From Planctomycetota bacterium (GTDB lineage Bacteria; Planctomycetota; UBA1135; GCA-002686595), in the NCBI GenBank assembly GCA_020638835.1, contig JACKHV010000003.1:548367-612366 (forward strand): a DNA stretch of 64,000 nt, in the 5' to 3' direction. Below the pieces are notes generated by a model. It ran no database searches and was not told the DNA's origin. It worked only from the letters and a program-made list of their open reading frames with translations. Positions 27,772-36,190 of the stretch are shown here, piece by piece (the first letter of the stretch is position 1; each line of letters starts with the position of its first letter). The position numbers and the translations under genes are program-made.

Positions 27772-29124
27772 CTAGACGCGCAGTCGATCGGCTCCGGCCG
27801 GTCGGAAGACGTACGCCACGTTCGCGACGAGCAACGGCGCGGCGACGCCGAGTCCGACGGCGAGACCCAGCCAGACGCCGGGGAAGCCGATGCCGCTGAC
27901 GAACGCCCAGTACCAACAGAGCGGCAGGCCGATGCCGTAGTAGGCGAGCAGGTTGCACCAGACCGGCAGGCTGGTGCGACCTGCTCCGCGCAGGATGCAC
28001 GACGCGATCACCTGCACGCCGTCGAAGAGCTGGAACAAGCCGGCGACGGGCAGCGCCACGGCGGCGTACGCGAGCACGGCGTAGTCGTCCGAGAACAGCG
28101 GCGGCAGCGCGCGGTCACCGAAGATCAGCGCGAGCGCGAAGACGAGCATCAGGAGGCCGCCGGCGCGCAACGCGACGTGTGCGGCGAGTCCCGCGCGATC
28201 CGGTCGGCCCGCGCCGATCAAGTTGCCGACGCGCGTCTGTGCGCCCATGCCGATGCCGAGCGGCACCATGAAGGCGATGCTCGCGAGCGTCATCACGACG
28301 GCGTGCGCCGCGACCTCGCGCTGTCCCAGGTGGCCCGACATCAGCGTCGCGATTTGGAAGGCCCAGATCTCGAGCCCCAGCTGCAGCGCGATCGGGACGC
28401 CGATGCGCAACACGCGCGCGAGCTGCGCGCCGTTCCACGCGTCCCGGCTCCAACCCGTCCAGCCGCCACGGTGCAGGCGGAAGCGCCGCACGAACCACCA
28501 CAGCCCGAAGAGCAGCGCGAACTGCGTCGCGCTCGTCGCGAGCCCCGCGCCGAGGATGCCCAGCTCGGGGATCGGGCCGAGTCCGTTGATCAGCACCAGG
28601 TTGGCGAGCCAGTTCACGACGTTGCCCAGCGCGACGACGACCAGCGCCGGCGCCAGGATGCGCCGACCTTGGAGCCACGAGCGCAGCGCCATGAAGACGA
28701 GGTACGGCAGCACGCCGGGACAGCGGCCGAGCGCGTAGACCTCCGCCTCGCGCGCGAGTCCCGCGTCGATCCCGGTCAGCTGTAGCACCTCGGCCGTCAG
28801 CAGCCAGCTGAGCAGGAGCGGCAGGCTGACCAGCGCGGCGAGCACGAGTCCGCGCTGGAACGCGAGGCTCACCGACCGCGCGTCGCGAGCGCCGTGCGCC
28901 TGGGCCACGAGCGGGTCGATGCCGAACAGCACGCCTTGCGCGATCAGCTGCGTACCCATCAGCCAGACGCGGCCGAGCGAGGAGGCGGCGAGCGCCTGGC
29001 TCGAGTAGTTGCCGAGCATCAACACGTCGACCGCGCCCATCGCCATCGAACCCAGCTGGGTGATCACGATCGGCGTGGCGAGGCGCGTCAGCGTGACGAG
29101 TTCTCGGCGTGCGGTGTCGGACAT
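27772..29124 (-). CDS. MATE-family multidrug/metabolite exporter
   Basis: 450 residues from ATG 29124 with about 12 membrane helices in two homologous halves (M-A-M-G-A-V-D-V-L-M-L-G in the first, G-L-F-Q-L-F-D-G-V-Q-V-I near the end). These match the NorM/DinF type of Na+ or H+ antiporters, which expel cationic drugs or metabolites. The frame extends upstream of this ATG, but that stretch is non-hydrophobic and overlaps the divergent lipoprotein promoter region. Substrate unknown. Confidence 0.88.
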   Translation of the reverse strand: MSDTARRELVTLTRLATPIVITQLGSMAMGAVDVLMLGNYSSQALAASSLGRVWLMGTQLIAQGVLFGIDPLVAQAHGARDARSVSLAFQRGLVLAALVSLPLLLSWLLTAEVLQLTGIDAGLAREAEVYALGRCPGVLPYLVFMALRSWLQGRRILAPALVVVALGNVVNWLANLVLINGLGPIPELGILGAGLATSATQFALLFGLWWFVRRFRLHRGGWTGWSRDAWNGAQLARVLRIGVPIALQLGLEIWAFQIATLMSGHLGQREVAAHAVVMTLASIAFMVPLGIGMGAQTRVGNLIGAGRPDRAGLAAHVALRAGGLLMLVFALALIFGDRALPPLFSDDYAVLAYAAVALPVAGLFQLFDGVQVIASCILRGAGRTSLPVWCNLLAYYGIGLPLCWYWAFVSGIGFPGVWLGLAVGLGVAAPLLVANVAYVFRPAGADRLRV

Positions 29125-29254
29125 GGGCCGCGCACGATACGGTTCCCGGCGCGCCAGCCCAGCGTCGGATCGGGCGATCGGGCCGACAACGATCCGACTT
29201 CGCCGAAAATCTCCCGCGGTGGGAGTCCGTAAGGGCGGGCCGAGGAGACACCCC

Positions 29255-30481
29255 ATGACCACCTACCGATTCGTCATCGCTCTGTTCTGCCTGCTCGCGG
29301 CCTCGTGCACCCTCGAGGTGAAGAACGGAGAGACCGACGTCGAGTGGGGGAGCGTGAGCTGCCTCGAGGACGAGGATCTCGACGACTTCGACGAGGCAGC
29401 GACGTGCTTCGACCGCTTCCCGCGACCGCTCGACACCTACGTCAGCTGGGAACACGGCGGCGTGAAGCGCTGGGCGTCGGGCACCGGCACCGTCACCTTC
29501 GGCGCGGACGACCGCTCCGTGCAGAGCCTCGGGCCGGGCGCGGTGCTGTGGGTCGGCGAAGAGCGCGACGGCGTGATGCGCGAGGTGCGCTTCCTCGCGA
29601 GCGAGTTCGGCCAACCCCGCGTGATCCACGAGGTCAGCCGCGTCGAGCGGGAGTGGGACGCCGACGCGCGCGCGTGGTTCGCCGGGCTCGTTCCGGACGT
29701 CGTCCGACACGCCGAGGTCGGCGCCAGGCAGCGCGCCGCGCGGCTCTTGCGCGAGGGGGGGGCCGAGAAGCTGCTCGTCGGCTTCCGCGAGCTGGCGACC
29801 GCGCCGCCGCGCGCGATCTACCTCGATGCCCTGCTCAGCGTGGACGAGCTCGACGCGGACCAGGTCGCCGCCGCGCTCGAGGCCTGCGACGGTGAGCTGG
29901 GTCGCAGCGGCATGCAGCACACGATCTACCGTCGGCTCGCGGAGCGCTTCCCCGACTCGGCGCGTATGCACGCCGCGTTGATGGACTGCAGCGAGCGGAC
30001 GATGCTCTCGCAGGATCGCTTCGACGCGCAACGCGCGCTGCTCGGCGTCTGGCGCAAGGGCGCGCTGCAGGACGCCGCGCTCGAGCAGCGCTGGATCGCC
30101 GCGTGCGCCGGCTGCGAACCCAAGGCGTGGACCGATCTCCTGCTCGAGCTCGTGGCCTGTGCGCCCGGAGGTGATCGCTCGAGGATCGCGGCGTTGCACG
30201 CGGCTCGCGACGTGCCTTCCAGCGTCCTGCGCTCGAGCGTCGTCGAGCGCTGCGCGAAGCTCACGCCGGCGAGTGACGAGTTGCTGCTCGCCGTGGTGGA
30301 GGAGATCGTCGACCTCGAGTCGTCCGCGCGTCGTGAAGCGTTGTTGCTCGAGTTGCTCGAGCGCGAGAAGCTCACCGCGCCGGTGCTCGACGCCACGGGA
30401 GACGCGGCCAAGGGACTCGAATCCCCGGCCGCGGAACGCCGCGTCCTCTCGCGGCTCTCCGACGTGCGCGCCGCGTCGTGA
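29255..30481 (+). CDS. Predicted lipoprotein of unknown function
   Basis: 408 residues from ATG 29255, with GAGGAGA nine bases upstream. The N-terminus is a lipoprotein signal with lipobox L-A-A-S-C at Cys18. After an acidic segment (E-D-E-D-L-D-D-F-D-E), the rest is helical, rich in Ala, Leu, Arg and Glu, with scattered cysteines. It resembles HEAT-like repeat proteins of this genome (compare 10002-12023). No enzymatic motif is seen. It is divergent from the MATE gene. Confidence 0.65.
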   Translation: MTTYRFVIALFCLLAASCTLEVKNGETDVEWGSVSCLEDEDLDDFDEAATCFDRFPRPLDTYVSWEHGGVKRWASGTGTVTFGADDRSVQSLGPGAVLWVGEERDGVMREVRFLASEFGQPRVIHEVSRVEREWDADARAWFAGLVPDVVRHAEVGARQRAARLLREGGAEKLLVGFRELATAPPRAIYLDALLSVDELDADQVAAALEACDGELGRSGMQHTIYRRLAERFPDSARMHAALMDCSERTMLSQDRFDAQRALLGVWRKGALQDAALEQRWIAACAGCEPKAWTDLLLELVACAPGGDRSRIAALHAARDVPSSVLRSSVVERCAKLTPASDELLLAVVEEIVDLESSARREALLLELLEREKLTAPVLDATGDAAKGLESPAAERRVLSRLSDVRAAS

Positions 30482-30500
30482 TCGACCGGAGCGCAGCGCG

Positions 30501-30605
30501 TCAGTTGCTCAAGAACAGGTCGAAGGCTCTCACGCTCTCGATCACGCCGAAGGCGACGAGGATCTCGAGCGATCGGCACAACACGTAGGCCAGGATTCGA
30601 CTCAT
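30501..30605 (-). CDS. 34-residue hydrophobic small protein
   Basis: A short frame begins at ATG 30605 with a strong ribosome site (GGAGAT, 5-10 bases upstream). It encodes 34 residues: M-S-R-I-L-A-Y-V-L-C-R-S, then one membrane helix L-E-I-L-V-A-F-G-V-I-E-S, ending F-D-L-F-L-S-N. It was probably missed by length cut-offs. An 8-base hairpin lies in its leader (30632-30652). A second short hydrophobic frame of similar size and a comparable V-I/A-M-E-S motif is found at 47019-47120. Confidence 0.5.
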   Translation of the reverse strand: MSRILAYVLCRSLEILVAFGVIESVRAFDLFLSN

Positions 30606-31056
30606 CGGGGATCTCCTCTCGAGGGGTCCGTGACGAGAGCTCGTCTCTCGTCGACGCCGCATCCGGCGCGGCGGCGAAGCGGGGGGCGAGCCTTCTCGCG
30701 CCGCGCGACGAACTTCCTGCATGGGGGAATCGCGTGCCCGAGTCCGAGTGAGTTCGGGGATGCCGTGCTCGGCTCCTACAGACGAGTGCGCAGGCGACTG
30801 GCATGCGAATTCGTACTGCGATCGGAACAAGTGGGGGCGCCCGCGGAATCGCGCGGAAGTGGCCGCGAGCGCGCGTGCTCTCGCTGGCGAGGGTCGATCA
30901 AAAACGCTAACACAGGGGCCGCGAGGGCGACTTCCGGGTCCTCGAGGTGCTTCGCGGTGTGACCTCATCCGCGGCCCACGAGCCCCGGGTCCTTCCGCAA
31001 GCATCCCCTCCAGACAGCGCTCCGCGATCGGCCGCGGGCGACCTCGCGAGTTCCCC
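30606..31056. other. Divergent intergenic region, 451 bases
   Basis: No convincing gene is present. It contains a perfect 8-base hairpin (GACGAGAG, 5-base loop, CTCTCGTC; 30632-30652) in the presumed leader of the small minus-strand gene. Base composition is less GC-biased near 30895-30915 (an A-rich run before GCTAACAC), which may hold the promoter of the cytochrome operon. It should contain the control region for both directions. Confidence 0.5.
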
Positions 31057-31806
31057 ATGCCCCGCCACAGCCACGACGCACCCGAGCGCTCCATGTCCGT
31101 CTCGAACCGCGGAACGGTGTACCTGGGATTTCCCTACCCGGTCGCGGCCGTCCTCGGACTCCTCGCGCTGTGGTTCCTGTTCGGCGGCGGACTCGACCCG
31201 CTTCCCGAGCTCGTCTCCACGCAGTACGACGCGAGTCGACTGAGCACCGAGCCGCAGAGGCGGATCATGAGCGACCCGCCCTCGATCAAGGTCGGTTCGT
31301 TCGATCAGCGCTGTTCCGACTGCCACGGGGTGTTCGACTCGCGAGTGGTCGACCCTCCCGTCGACCTGAAGCAGCACGCGCACATCGAGCTGCGGCACGG
31401 GATGAACGACCGCTGCTACAACTGCCATGGCCGCGAGGACCGCAACAAGCTCCTGCTGCACGGCGGCGTGGAGATCGGCTACGACCAGGTCGAGATGCTC
31501 TGCGCCAAGTGCCACGGCACGACCTACCGAGACTGGCAGGTCGGCATGCACGGGAGAACGAACGGTTCCTGGGACAAGGGCTCGGGCCGGCAAGTGCGCC
31601 TCAAGTGCACACAGTGCCACGATCCGCACGCGCCCGCCTACGCCCCGATCGTTCCGATGCCGGCACCCAACACGCTGCGGATGGGCCCGCAGAGTCCCGA
31701 CGGTGCGCACGAACACCACGGTCCGCAGAGCCCGTTGACCAAGTGGAAGAACGTGCGCCACGGCGATCAGCCGCTCGACGGCGCTGCCCACGGAGGACGT
31801 CGATGA
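31057..31806 (+). CDS. Membrane-anchored tetraheme c-type cytochrome
   Basis: 249 residues from ATG 31057 (ATG 31093 is an alternative). One N-terminal membrane anchor (~26-44) is followed by a periplasmic domain with four heme-binding sites: C-S-D-C-H 86-90, C-Y-N-C-H 120-124, C-A-K-C-H 149-153 and C-T-Q-C-H 184-188. Nearby histidines (H107, H109, H114, H135, H165) could be the second axial ligands. It overlaps the following iron-sulfur gene by ATGA. The likely role is electron transfer between the iron-sulfur/NrfD module and the octaheme protein. Confidence 0.88.
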   Translation: MPRHSHDAPERSMSVSNRGTVYLGFPYPVAAVLGLLALWFLFGGGLDPLPELVSTQYDASRLSTEPQRRIMSDPPSIKVGSFDQRCSDCHGVFDSRVVDPPVDLKQHAHIELRHGMNDRCYNCHGREDRNKLLLHGGVEIGYDQVEMLCAKCHGTTYRDWQVGMHGRTNGSWDKGSGRQVRLKCTQCHDPHAPAYAPIVPMPAPNTLRMGPQSPDGAHEHHGPQSPLTKWKNVRHGDQPLDGAAHGGRR

Positions 31807-32792
31807 GCAACACCACACGGCGCAGCTTCCTGCGTTCATCGGTCAGCGTAGTCGGTGGAATGGCCGCTGCGGTGGCCGCACTCGAGCCGCTCAAGGAACT
31901 CGACCCCGAGGACTTCGGCGGCTTGGAGAGCTTCATCCAGAAGCACTACAAGCAGATGTCGGCGACCGACATGGACGAGGCGCTCCGCCGCATCGAGGCC
32001 CAGGTCAAGCGTCGCTACGACGTCGACGCGGTCGCGAAGGACGTGCGGCCTCGCGAGGGGGTCGAGTTCGTGTACGCGTTGAACCTCTCGCGCTGCGTCG
32101 GCTGTCGCAAGTGTGTCTACGCCTGCGTCGAGGAGAACAACCAGAGCCGCACGCCGGAGATGCAGTACATCCGCGTGCTCGAGATGCCGCGCGGCTCCAT
32201 CGACATGGAGCAGGGCAACCACCACTACGACCGCCCGACGGTACCGGACGACGACCACTTCTACATGCCGGTTCAGTGCCACCAGTGCGCGGACCCGCCC
32301 TGCACGAAGGTCTGCCCGATCGAGGCGACCTGGCAGGAGTCTGACGGCATCACGGTGGTCGACTACGACTGGTGCATCGGTTGTCGCTACTGCGAAGCCG
32401 CCTGCCCCTACTGGGCACGCCGATTCAACTTCTCGGAGCCGCAGATCCCCACCGCAGACGTCAACCCCGACATTGCGTACCTCTCGAATCGACCGCGGTC
32501 GAAGGGCGTGATGGAGAAGTGCACCTTCTGTCTGCACCGGACGCGCGAGGGCGGCCTGCCCGCCTGCCTCGAGGTCTGCCCCGTTGGCGCGCGCAAGTTC
32601 GGCAACGTGCTCGACCCGGAGTCGGAGGTCTCACGCATCCTGCGCACGAAGCGCGTGTTCGTGCTGAAGGAGGACGTGGGCACACTCCCGCGCTTCTTCT
32701 ACTACTTCGACGAACGCTACCCTCAGGGCTCGATGCCGCCCGACCCGGTCCACCCGATTCCCGTGCGCAACGGCGGTGAGGAAGGGCGATGA
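31803..32792 (+). CDS. Tat-exported 4x[4Fe-4S] electron-transfer subunit (NrfC/DmsB-like)
   Basis: 329 residues starting at ATG 31803. A twin-arginine signal (T-R-R-S-F-L-R) with hydrophobic core opens it, so it is folded before export. Four cysteine groups follow: C98/101/104/108 (C-V-G-C-R-K-C-V-Y-A-C), C159/162/167/171, C191/194/197/201, and a fourth group near 240-262 (E-K-C-T-F-C ... A-C-L-E-V-C-P). This is the four-cluster pattern of NrfC, PsrB and DsrO. It overlaps both neighbours by four bases. It passes electrons between the NrfD-type membrane subunit and the cytochromes. Confidence 0.9.
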   Translation: MSNTTRRSFLRSSVSVVGGMAAAVAALEPLKELDPEDFGGLESFIQKHYKQMSATDMDEALRRIEAQVKRRYDVDAVAKDVRPREGVEFVYALNLSRCVGCRKCVYACVEENNQSRTPEMQYIRVLEMPRGSIDMEQGNHHYDRPTVPDDDHFYMPVQCHQCADPPCTKVCPIEATWQESDGITVVDYDWCIGCRYCEAACPYWARRFNFSEPQIPTADVNPDIAYLSNRPRSKGVMEKCTFCLHRTREGGLPACLEVCPVGARKFGNVLDPESEVSRILRTKRVFVLKEDVGTLPRFFYYFDERYPQGSMPPDPVHPIPVRNGGEEGR

Positions 32793-34048
32793 AGGAATAC
32801 GTTCGCTTCCTCTGGCGCTGCTTCCGTCTCAGCTTCGTCGGCGACTGGCGCTACCAGACGTGGATGTTGGTGCTGACGGTCTTCGCACTCTTCGGCCTGA
32901 ACGCCTACGCGAAACAACTGGTCCACGGCCTGCAAGTGACAGGCATGACCGACCAGGTCTCGTGGGGTATGTACATCGCCAATTTCACCTACCTGGTGGG
33001 CATGGCGGCGGCGGCGGTGATGCTCGTCATCCCGGTCTACGTCTACAAGAACAAGGAACTGCACGACCTCGTGATCTTCGGTGAACTCCTCGCCGTCGCT
33101 TCGATCGTGATGTGTCTCCTGTTCGTCGTCGTGGACCTCGGCGCGCCCGACAAGGCGCATCACCTGATGATGCGCATGAACTTCCCTCAGTCGATGCTGG
33201 CCTGGGACGTGATCGTGTTGAACGGCTACTTGCTGCTCAACCTGCACATCTGCGGCTACCTCGTCTACTGCGCGTATCGCCGACGCACGCCCAGCAAGGC
33301 GTTCTACATTCCCTTCGTGTTCGTGGCGATCGTCTGGGCGATCAGCATCCACACGGTCACGGCCTTCCTGCTGGTCGGCCTGGGTGCCCGTCACTTCTGG
33401 AACAGCGCGATCTTGGCGCCGCGCTTCCTCGCTTCGGCCTTCGCCGCGGGCCCCGCCTTCCTGATCGTCACGCTTCAGATCGTCCGGCACTTCACTCGTT
33501 ATCGGGTGCCGGACAAAGCTCTGCGCACCCTGAAGTCGATCGTCGTCGTGGCTCTGGCGATCAACTTCTTCCTGCTCATCGCGGAAGTCTTCACCGACTT
33601 CTACGCGGGTTCCACGCACATCGGCTCCATCCAGTATCTGTTCTTCGGAATCGGAGAAGCTACGGCGCTCGTGCCGTGGATCTGGTCCGCCGTCGTCATG
33701 AACGCCATCGCCCTGCTGATCCTGCTCAGCCCGGCCGGCAACCGCATGCGCTGGATGAACGTCGCATGCGTCTTGCTCGTCGTCGGCATCTGGATCGAGA
33801 AGGGGATGGGCTTGATCATCCCAGCATTCGTTCCTACCCCCCTCGGTGAGGTCGTCGAGTACACGCCGACGCTCAACGAGACTCTCGTATGTCTCGGCAT
33901 CTGGGCCTTCGGCCTGATGCTCTACACCATCTTCGTCCGGATCACGATCCCCGTGCTGTCCGGAGAACTCACGTTCGATCGCGAGTACTCCCTCGAGGGA
34001 CCGAACGAGAACCCGCAGATACTGACTTCAGGAGAAGCAGAAGCATGA
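32789..34048 (+). CDS. NrfD/PsrC-type quinol-interacting membrane subunit
   Basis: 419 residues with about nine or ten membrane helices. Recognisable family stretches are the first-helix W-G-M-Y-I-A-N-F-T-Y-L-V-G, the acidic/His-containing D-L-G-A-P-D-K-A-H-H, and the W-I-E-K-G-M-G-L segment near the end. NrfD proteins bind menaquinol or quinone and exchange electrons with the partner iron-sulfur protein encoded just upstream (ATGA overlap). The gene also overlaps the octaheme gene by ATGA, so all four genes are translationally coupled. Confidence 0.9.
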   Translation: MKEYVRFLWRCFRLSFVGDWRYQTWMLVLTVFALFGLNAYAKQLVHGLQVTGMTDQVSWGMYIANFTYLVGMAAAAVMLVIPVYVYKNKELHDLVIFGELLAVASIVMCLLFVVVDLGAPDKAHHLMMRMNFPQSMLAWDVIVLNGYLLLNLHICGYLVYCAYRRRTPSKAFYIPFVFVAIVWAISIHTVTAFLLVGLGARHFWNSAILAPRFLASAFAAGPAFLIVTLQIVRHFTRYRVPDKALRTLKSIVVVALAINFFLLIAEVFTDFYAGSTHIGSIQYLFFGIGEATALVPWIWSAVVMNAIALLILLSPAGNRMRWMNVACVLLVVGIWIEKGMGLIIPAFVPTPLGEVVEYTPTLNETLVCLGIWAFGLMLYTIFVRITIPVLSGELTFDREYSLEGPNENPQILTSGEAEA

Positions 34049-35514
34049 AGATTCAACTCGCTCTGTTGGCGCTCCTCGGTACGGCAGGCGCGGCATTCAG
34101 CTCCGCACCCGTGCCGCAACCGAACCCCGTCGAACCGGCTCAAGCCATCGGGCTGCCGGAGATCAGCCGGGAGTCGCAGGAGTGCATCGATTGCCACCGT
34201 CGGGAACAGCCGGCGCTCTACCAGCAGTGGGGCGACTCGAAGCACTATCGAGGCAACGTCGGTTGCTACGAGTGTCACCGCGCCGAGCGCGACGACGTCG
34301 ATGCGATCAACCACTTCGGCCAGACGATCTCGATCATCGTCAGCCCGAAGGACTGCGCGCGCTGCCACAGCCGCGAGGTCGAGGAGTTCGTCGGCTCGCA
34401 CCACTCGAAGGCAGGCCGCATCCTCGGCTCCCTCGACAACGTGCTCGCCGAGGTGGTCGAAGGCAACTCCGCCTTCGTCACCGAGGGTTTCCCGCACGGC
34501 AACTCCGCCGCCGCGGTCAACGGCTGCTGGCAGTGCCACGGCTCGCAGATCAAGGTCTTGCCCGACGGACGCCTCGATCCGGCCACGTGGCCGAACACGG
34601 GGATCGGACGCCTGAACCCCGACGGAACCGAGGGCTCGTGCACGGCGTGTCACAGCCGTCACTCCTTCTCCGCCGCGCAGGCCCGTCATCCTGACACTTG
34701 CGGCAAGTGTCACCTCGGTCCCGACCACCCGCAGAAGGAGATCTACGAGGAGTCCAAGCACGGCATCGCGTTCTTCGCGAACGTGGACAAGATGAACCTG
34801 GACTCGAACAAGTGGATCGTCGGTGAGGACTACTCGGTCGCTCCGACCTGCGCCACCTGTCACATGTCGCAGACGAAGAACCAGAAGGTGACGCACGACA
34901 TCGGTATGCGCATTTCCTGGAACAACCGACCCGCCGTCTCCGTGCGTCCGGAAGTCTCGGACGCCAAGATGGGCCTGCCGGGCGCGAACGTGCCGTGGCA
35001 GACGCGGCGTCAGAACATGAAGGACGTCTGCCTCAACTGCCACAACAAGCAGTGGGTCGACAACTTCTACGTGCAGTACGACGCGCTCGTCGAGCTGTAC
35101 AACGAGAAGTACGCCAAGCCCGGCCTGGACCTCTATGCCGCGGCCGGCCCGCTGCTGAAGCCGGTCAAGTTCTCGAACCCGATCGACTTCACCTGGTTCG
35201 AGATCTGGCACCACGAAGGTCGCCGCGCCCGCCACGGCGCGTCGATGATGGGGCCCGACTACACGCACTGGCACGGAACGTACGAGCTCGCTCGCAACTT
35301 CTATTCCGAGTTCATCCCGGAGCTCGAGGAACTCGTGCACCAGGGAATGGAGTCTGGTGACGCTGACAAGATCGCGGCCGCGGAGAACCTCCAAGCCAAG
35401 ATCGAGGAGGTCCTGAACACGGACCACCACAAGTGGTACCTGGGCAAGATGGACCCGGACGAGGCAGCCCGCCGCAAGGCCGCGGCGGACGAGTTCAAGT
35501 CTCGCTACAAGTGA
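34045..35514 (+). CDS. Octaheme cytochrome c of the hydroxylamine oxidoreductase (HAO) family
   Basis: 489 residues with a signal peptide (~1-20) and eight C-x-x-C-H sites at 47, 74, 104, 161, 199, 219, 269 and 329. The fourth, C-W-Q-C-H-G-S, is the HAO-type active-site heme. S-K-H-G-I (238-241) matches the substrate-pocket His, and the C-terminal W-H-H-E-G-R-R-A-R-H-G-A-S-M-M-G-P-D-Y block is typical of HAO. All motifs end in His, so it is not a C-x-x-C-K nitrite reductase. HAO relatives either oxidise hydroxylamine/hydrazine (with a tyrosine cross-link to heme 4) or reduce nitrite/hydroxylamine. The quinol module upstream favours reduction; a tyrosine is present at 406, but I cannot confirm it is the cross-linker. 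Confidence 0.9.
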   Translation: MKIQLALLALLGTAGAAFSSAPVPQPNPVEPAQAIGLPEISRESQECIDCHRREQPALYQQWGDSKHYRGNVGCYECHRAERDDVDAINHFGQTISIIVSPKDCARCHSREVEEFVGSHHSKAGRILGSLDNVLAEVVEGNSAFVTEGFPHGNSAAAVNGCWQCHGSQIKVLPDGRLDPATWPNTGIGRLNPDGTEGSCTACHSRHSFSAAQARHPDTCGKCHLGPDHPQKEIYEESKHGIAFFANVDKMNLDSNKWIVGEDYSVAPTCATCHMSQTKNQKVTHDIGMRISWNNRPAVSVRPEVSDAKMGLPGANVPWQTRRQNMKDVCLNCHNKQWVDNFYVQYDALVELYNEKYAKPGLDLYAAAGPLLKPVKFSNPIDFTWFEIWHHEGRRARHGASMMGPDYTHWHGTYELARNFYSEFIPELEELVHQGMESGDADKIAAAENLQAKIEEVLNTDHHKWYLGKMDPDEAARRKAAADEFKSRYK

Positions 35515-35540
35515 GTCGCGGCTGACTCGATCGCACTACA

Positions 35541-35574
35541 CTCGGCGCCGGAGCTTCGCGCTCACGGCGCCGAG
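35541..35574 (+). terminator. Hairpin at the end of the cytochrome operon
   Basis: A perfect 10-base stem (CTCGGCGCCG at 35541-35550 with CGGCGCCGAG at 35565-35574) is extended by an inner GAGC/GCTC pair. TTCCGTTCC follows. It lies 26 bases after the octaheme stop and before the next gene, so downstream genes may be expressed at a lower level or separately. Confidence 0.6.
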
Positions 35575-35611
35575 TTCCGTTCCAGCCTTTCGGATCGAAG
35601 AGGAAGTCGAC

Positions 35612-36181
35612 ATGCGCGAGACGCTGAAACTCACGGAGGAAGACGGCTACGAGGCCCTTCAAGGGCACGTCGTCGACAAGGCCCTCGCGGCGCGCGCGAA
35701 GTACGGGCCGGACGTCGACTGGGCGACGATGCTCCGGATCCTCGGCGACCCCGAATTCGTGCGCTTCCCGGTGGGCGTGCGCTTCGACGACGAGGCGCTC
35801 CTGAACGGTGAGTTCGCCTACGCCGCCGCGCTGGGCAAGCGTCCGTCCGAGGGGTTCTGTCTCTTCGTGCACCCTTGCTTCGAGGCTCGCGAGGAAGTGC
35901 TGCCGCTACTCGTCGCGTATCACGTCCCCGCGATCAACTACCTCGACATCGCCACAAACAAGGAAGCGGAACTCTTCGGTGCCACCCTGCTCGGGATGCG
36001 CGTCGACGACTACTACGAACAGCTCTGCGACCTCGCTGACTCGATGCCCGGCGGAGTCGGGCGCGTGGGCTCCGAGGAAGTACGACAACGCTTCGAGCAG
36101 CTCACCGGCGACCACCAAGGTGCGAGCGACTCGGCCCCGCCTCCGGTCGGCGGCTGCGGCTCGGGCTGCGGCTGCTCGTAG
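35612..36181 (+). CDS. Unknown protein with a Cys-rich C-terminal tail
   Basis: 189 residues. The ATG has AGAGGAAG ten bases upstream. The body is a mixed alpha/beta protein (for example F-C-L-F-V-H-P-C-F-E and V-P-A-I-N-Y-L-D-I-A) that I do not recognise. The end is G-G-C-G-S-G-C-G-C-S (180-189), a Gly/Cys tail like those of metal-binding or cofactor-carrying proteins. No signal peptide is seen, so it is probably cytoplasmic. It lies between the octaheme operon and a NapF/NapG-type ferredoxin (9 bases to the next gene), which suggests a role in assembly of that system. Confidence 0.6.
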   Translation: MRETLKLTEEDGYEALQGHVVDKALAARAKYGPDVDWATMLRILGDPEFVRFPVGVRFDDEALLNGEFAYAAALGKRPSEGFCLFVHPCFEAREEVLPLLVAYHVPAINYLDIATNKEAELFGATLLGMRVDDYYEQLCDLADSMPGGVGRVGSEEVRQRFEQLTGDHQGASDSAPPPVGGCGSGCGCS

Positions 36182-36190
36182 CGAGAGGCG

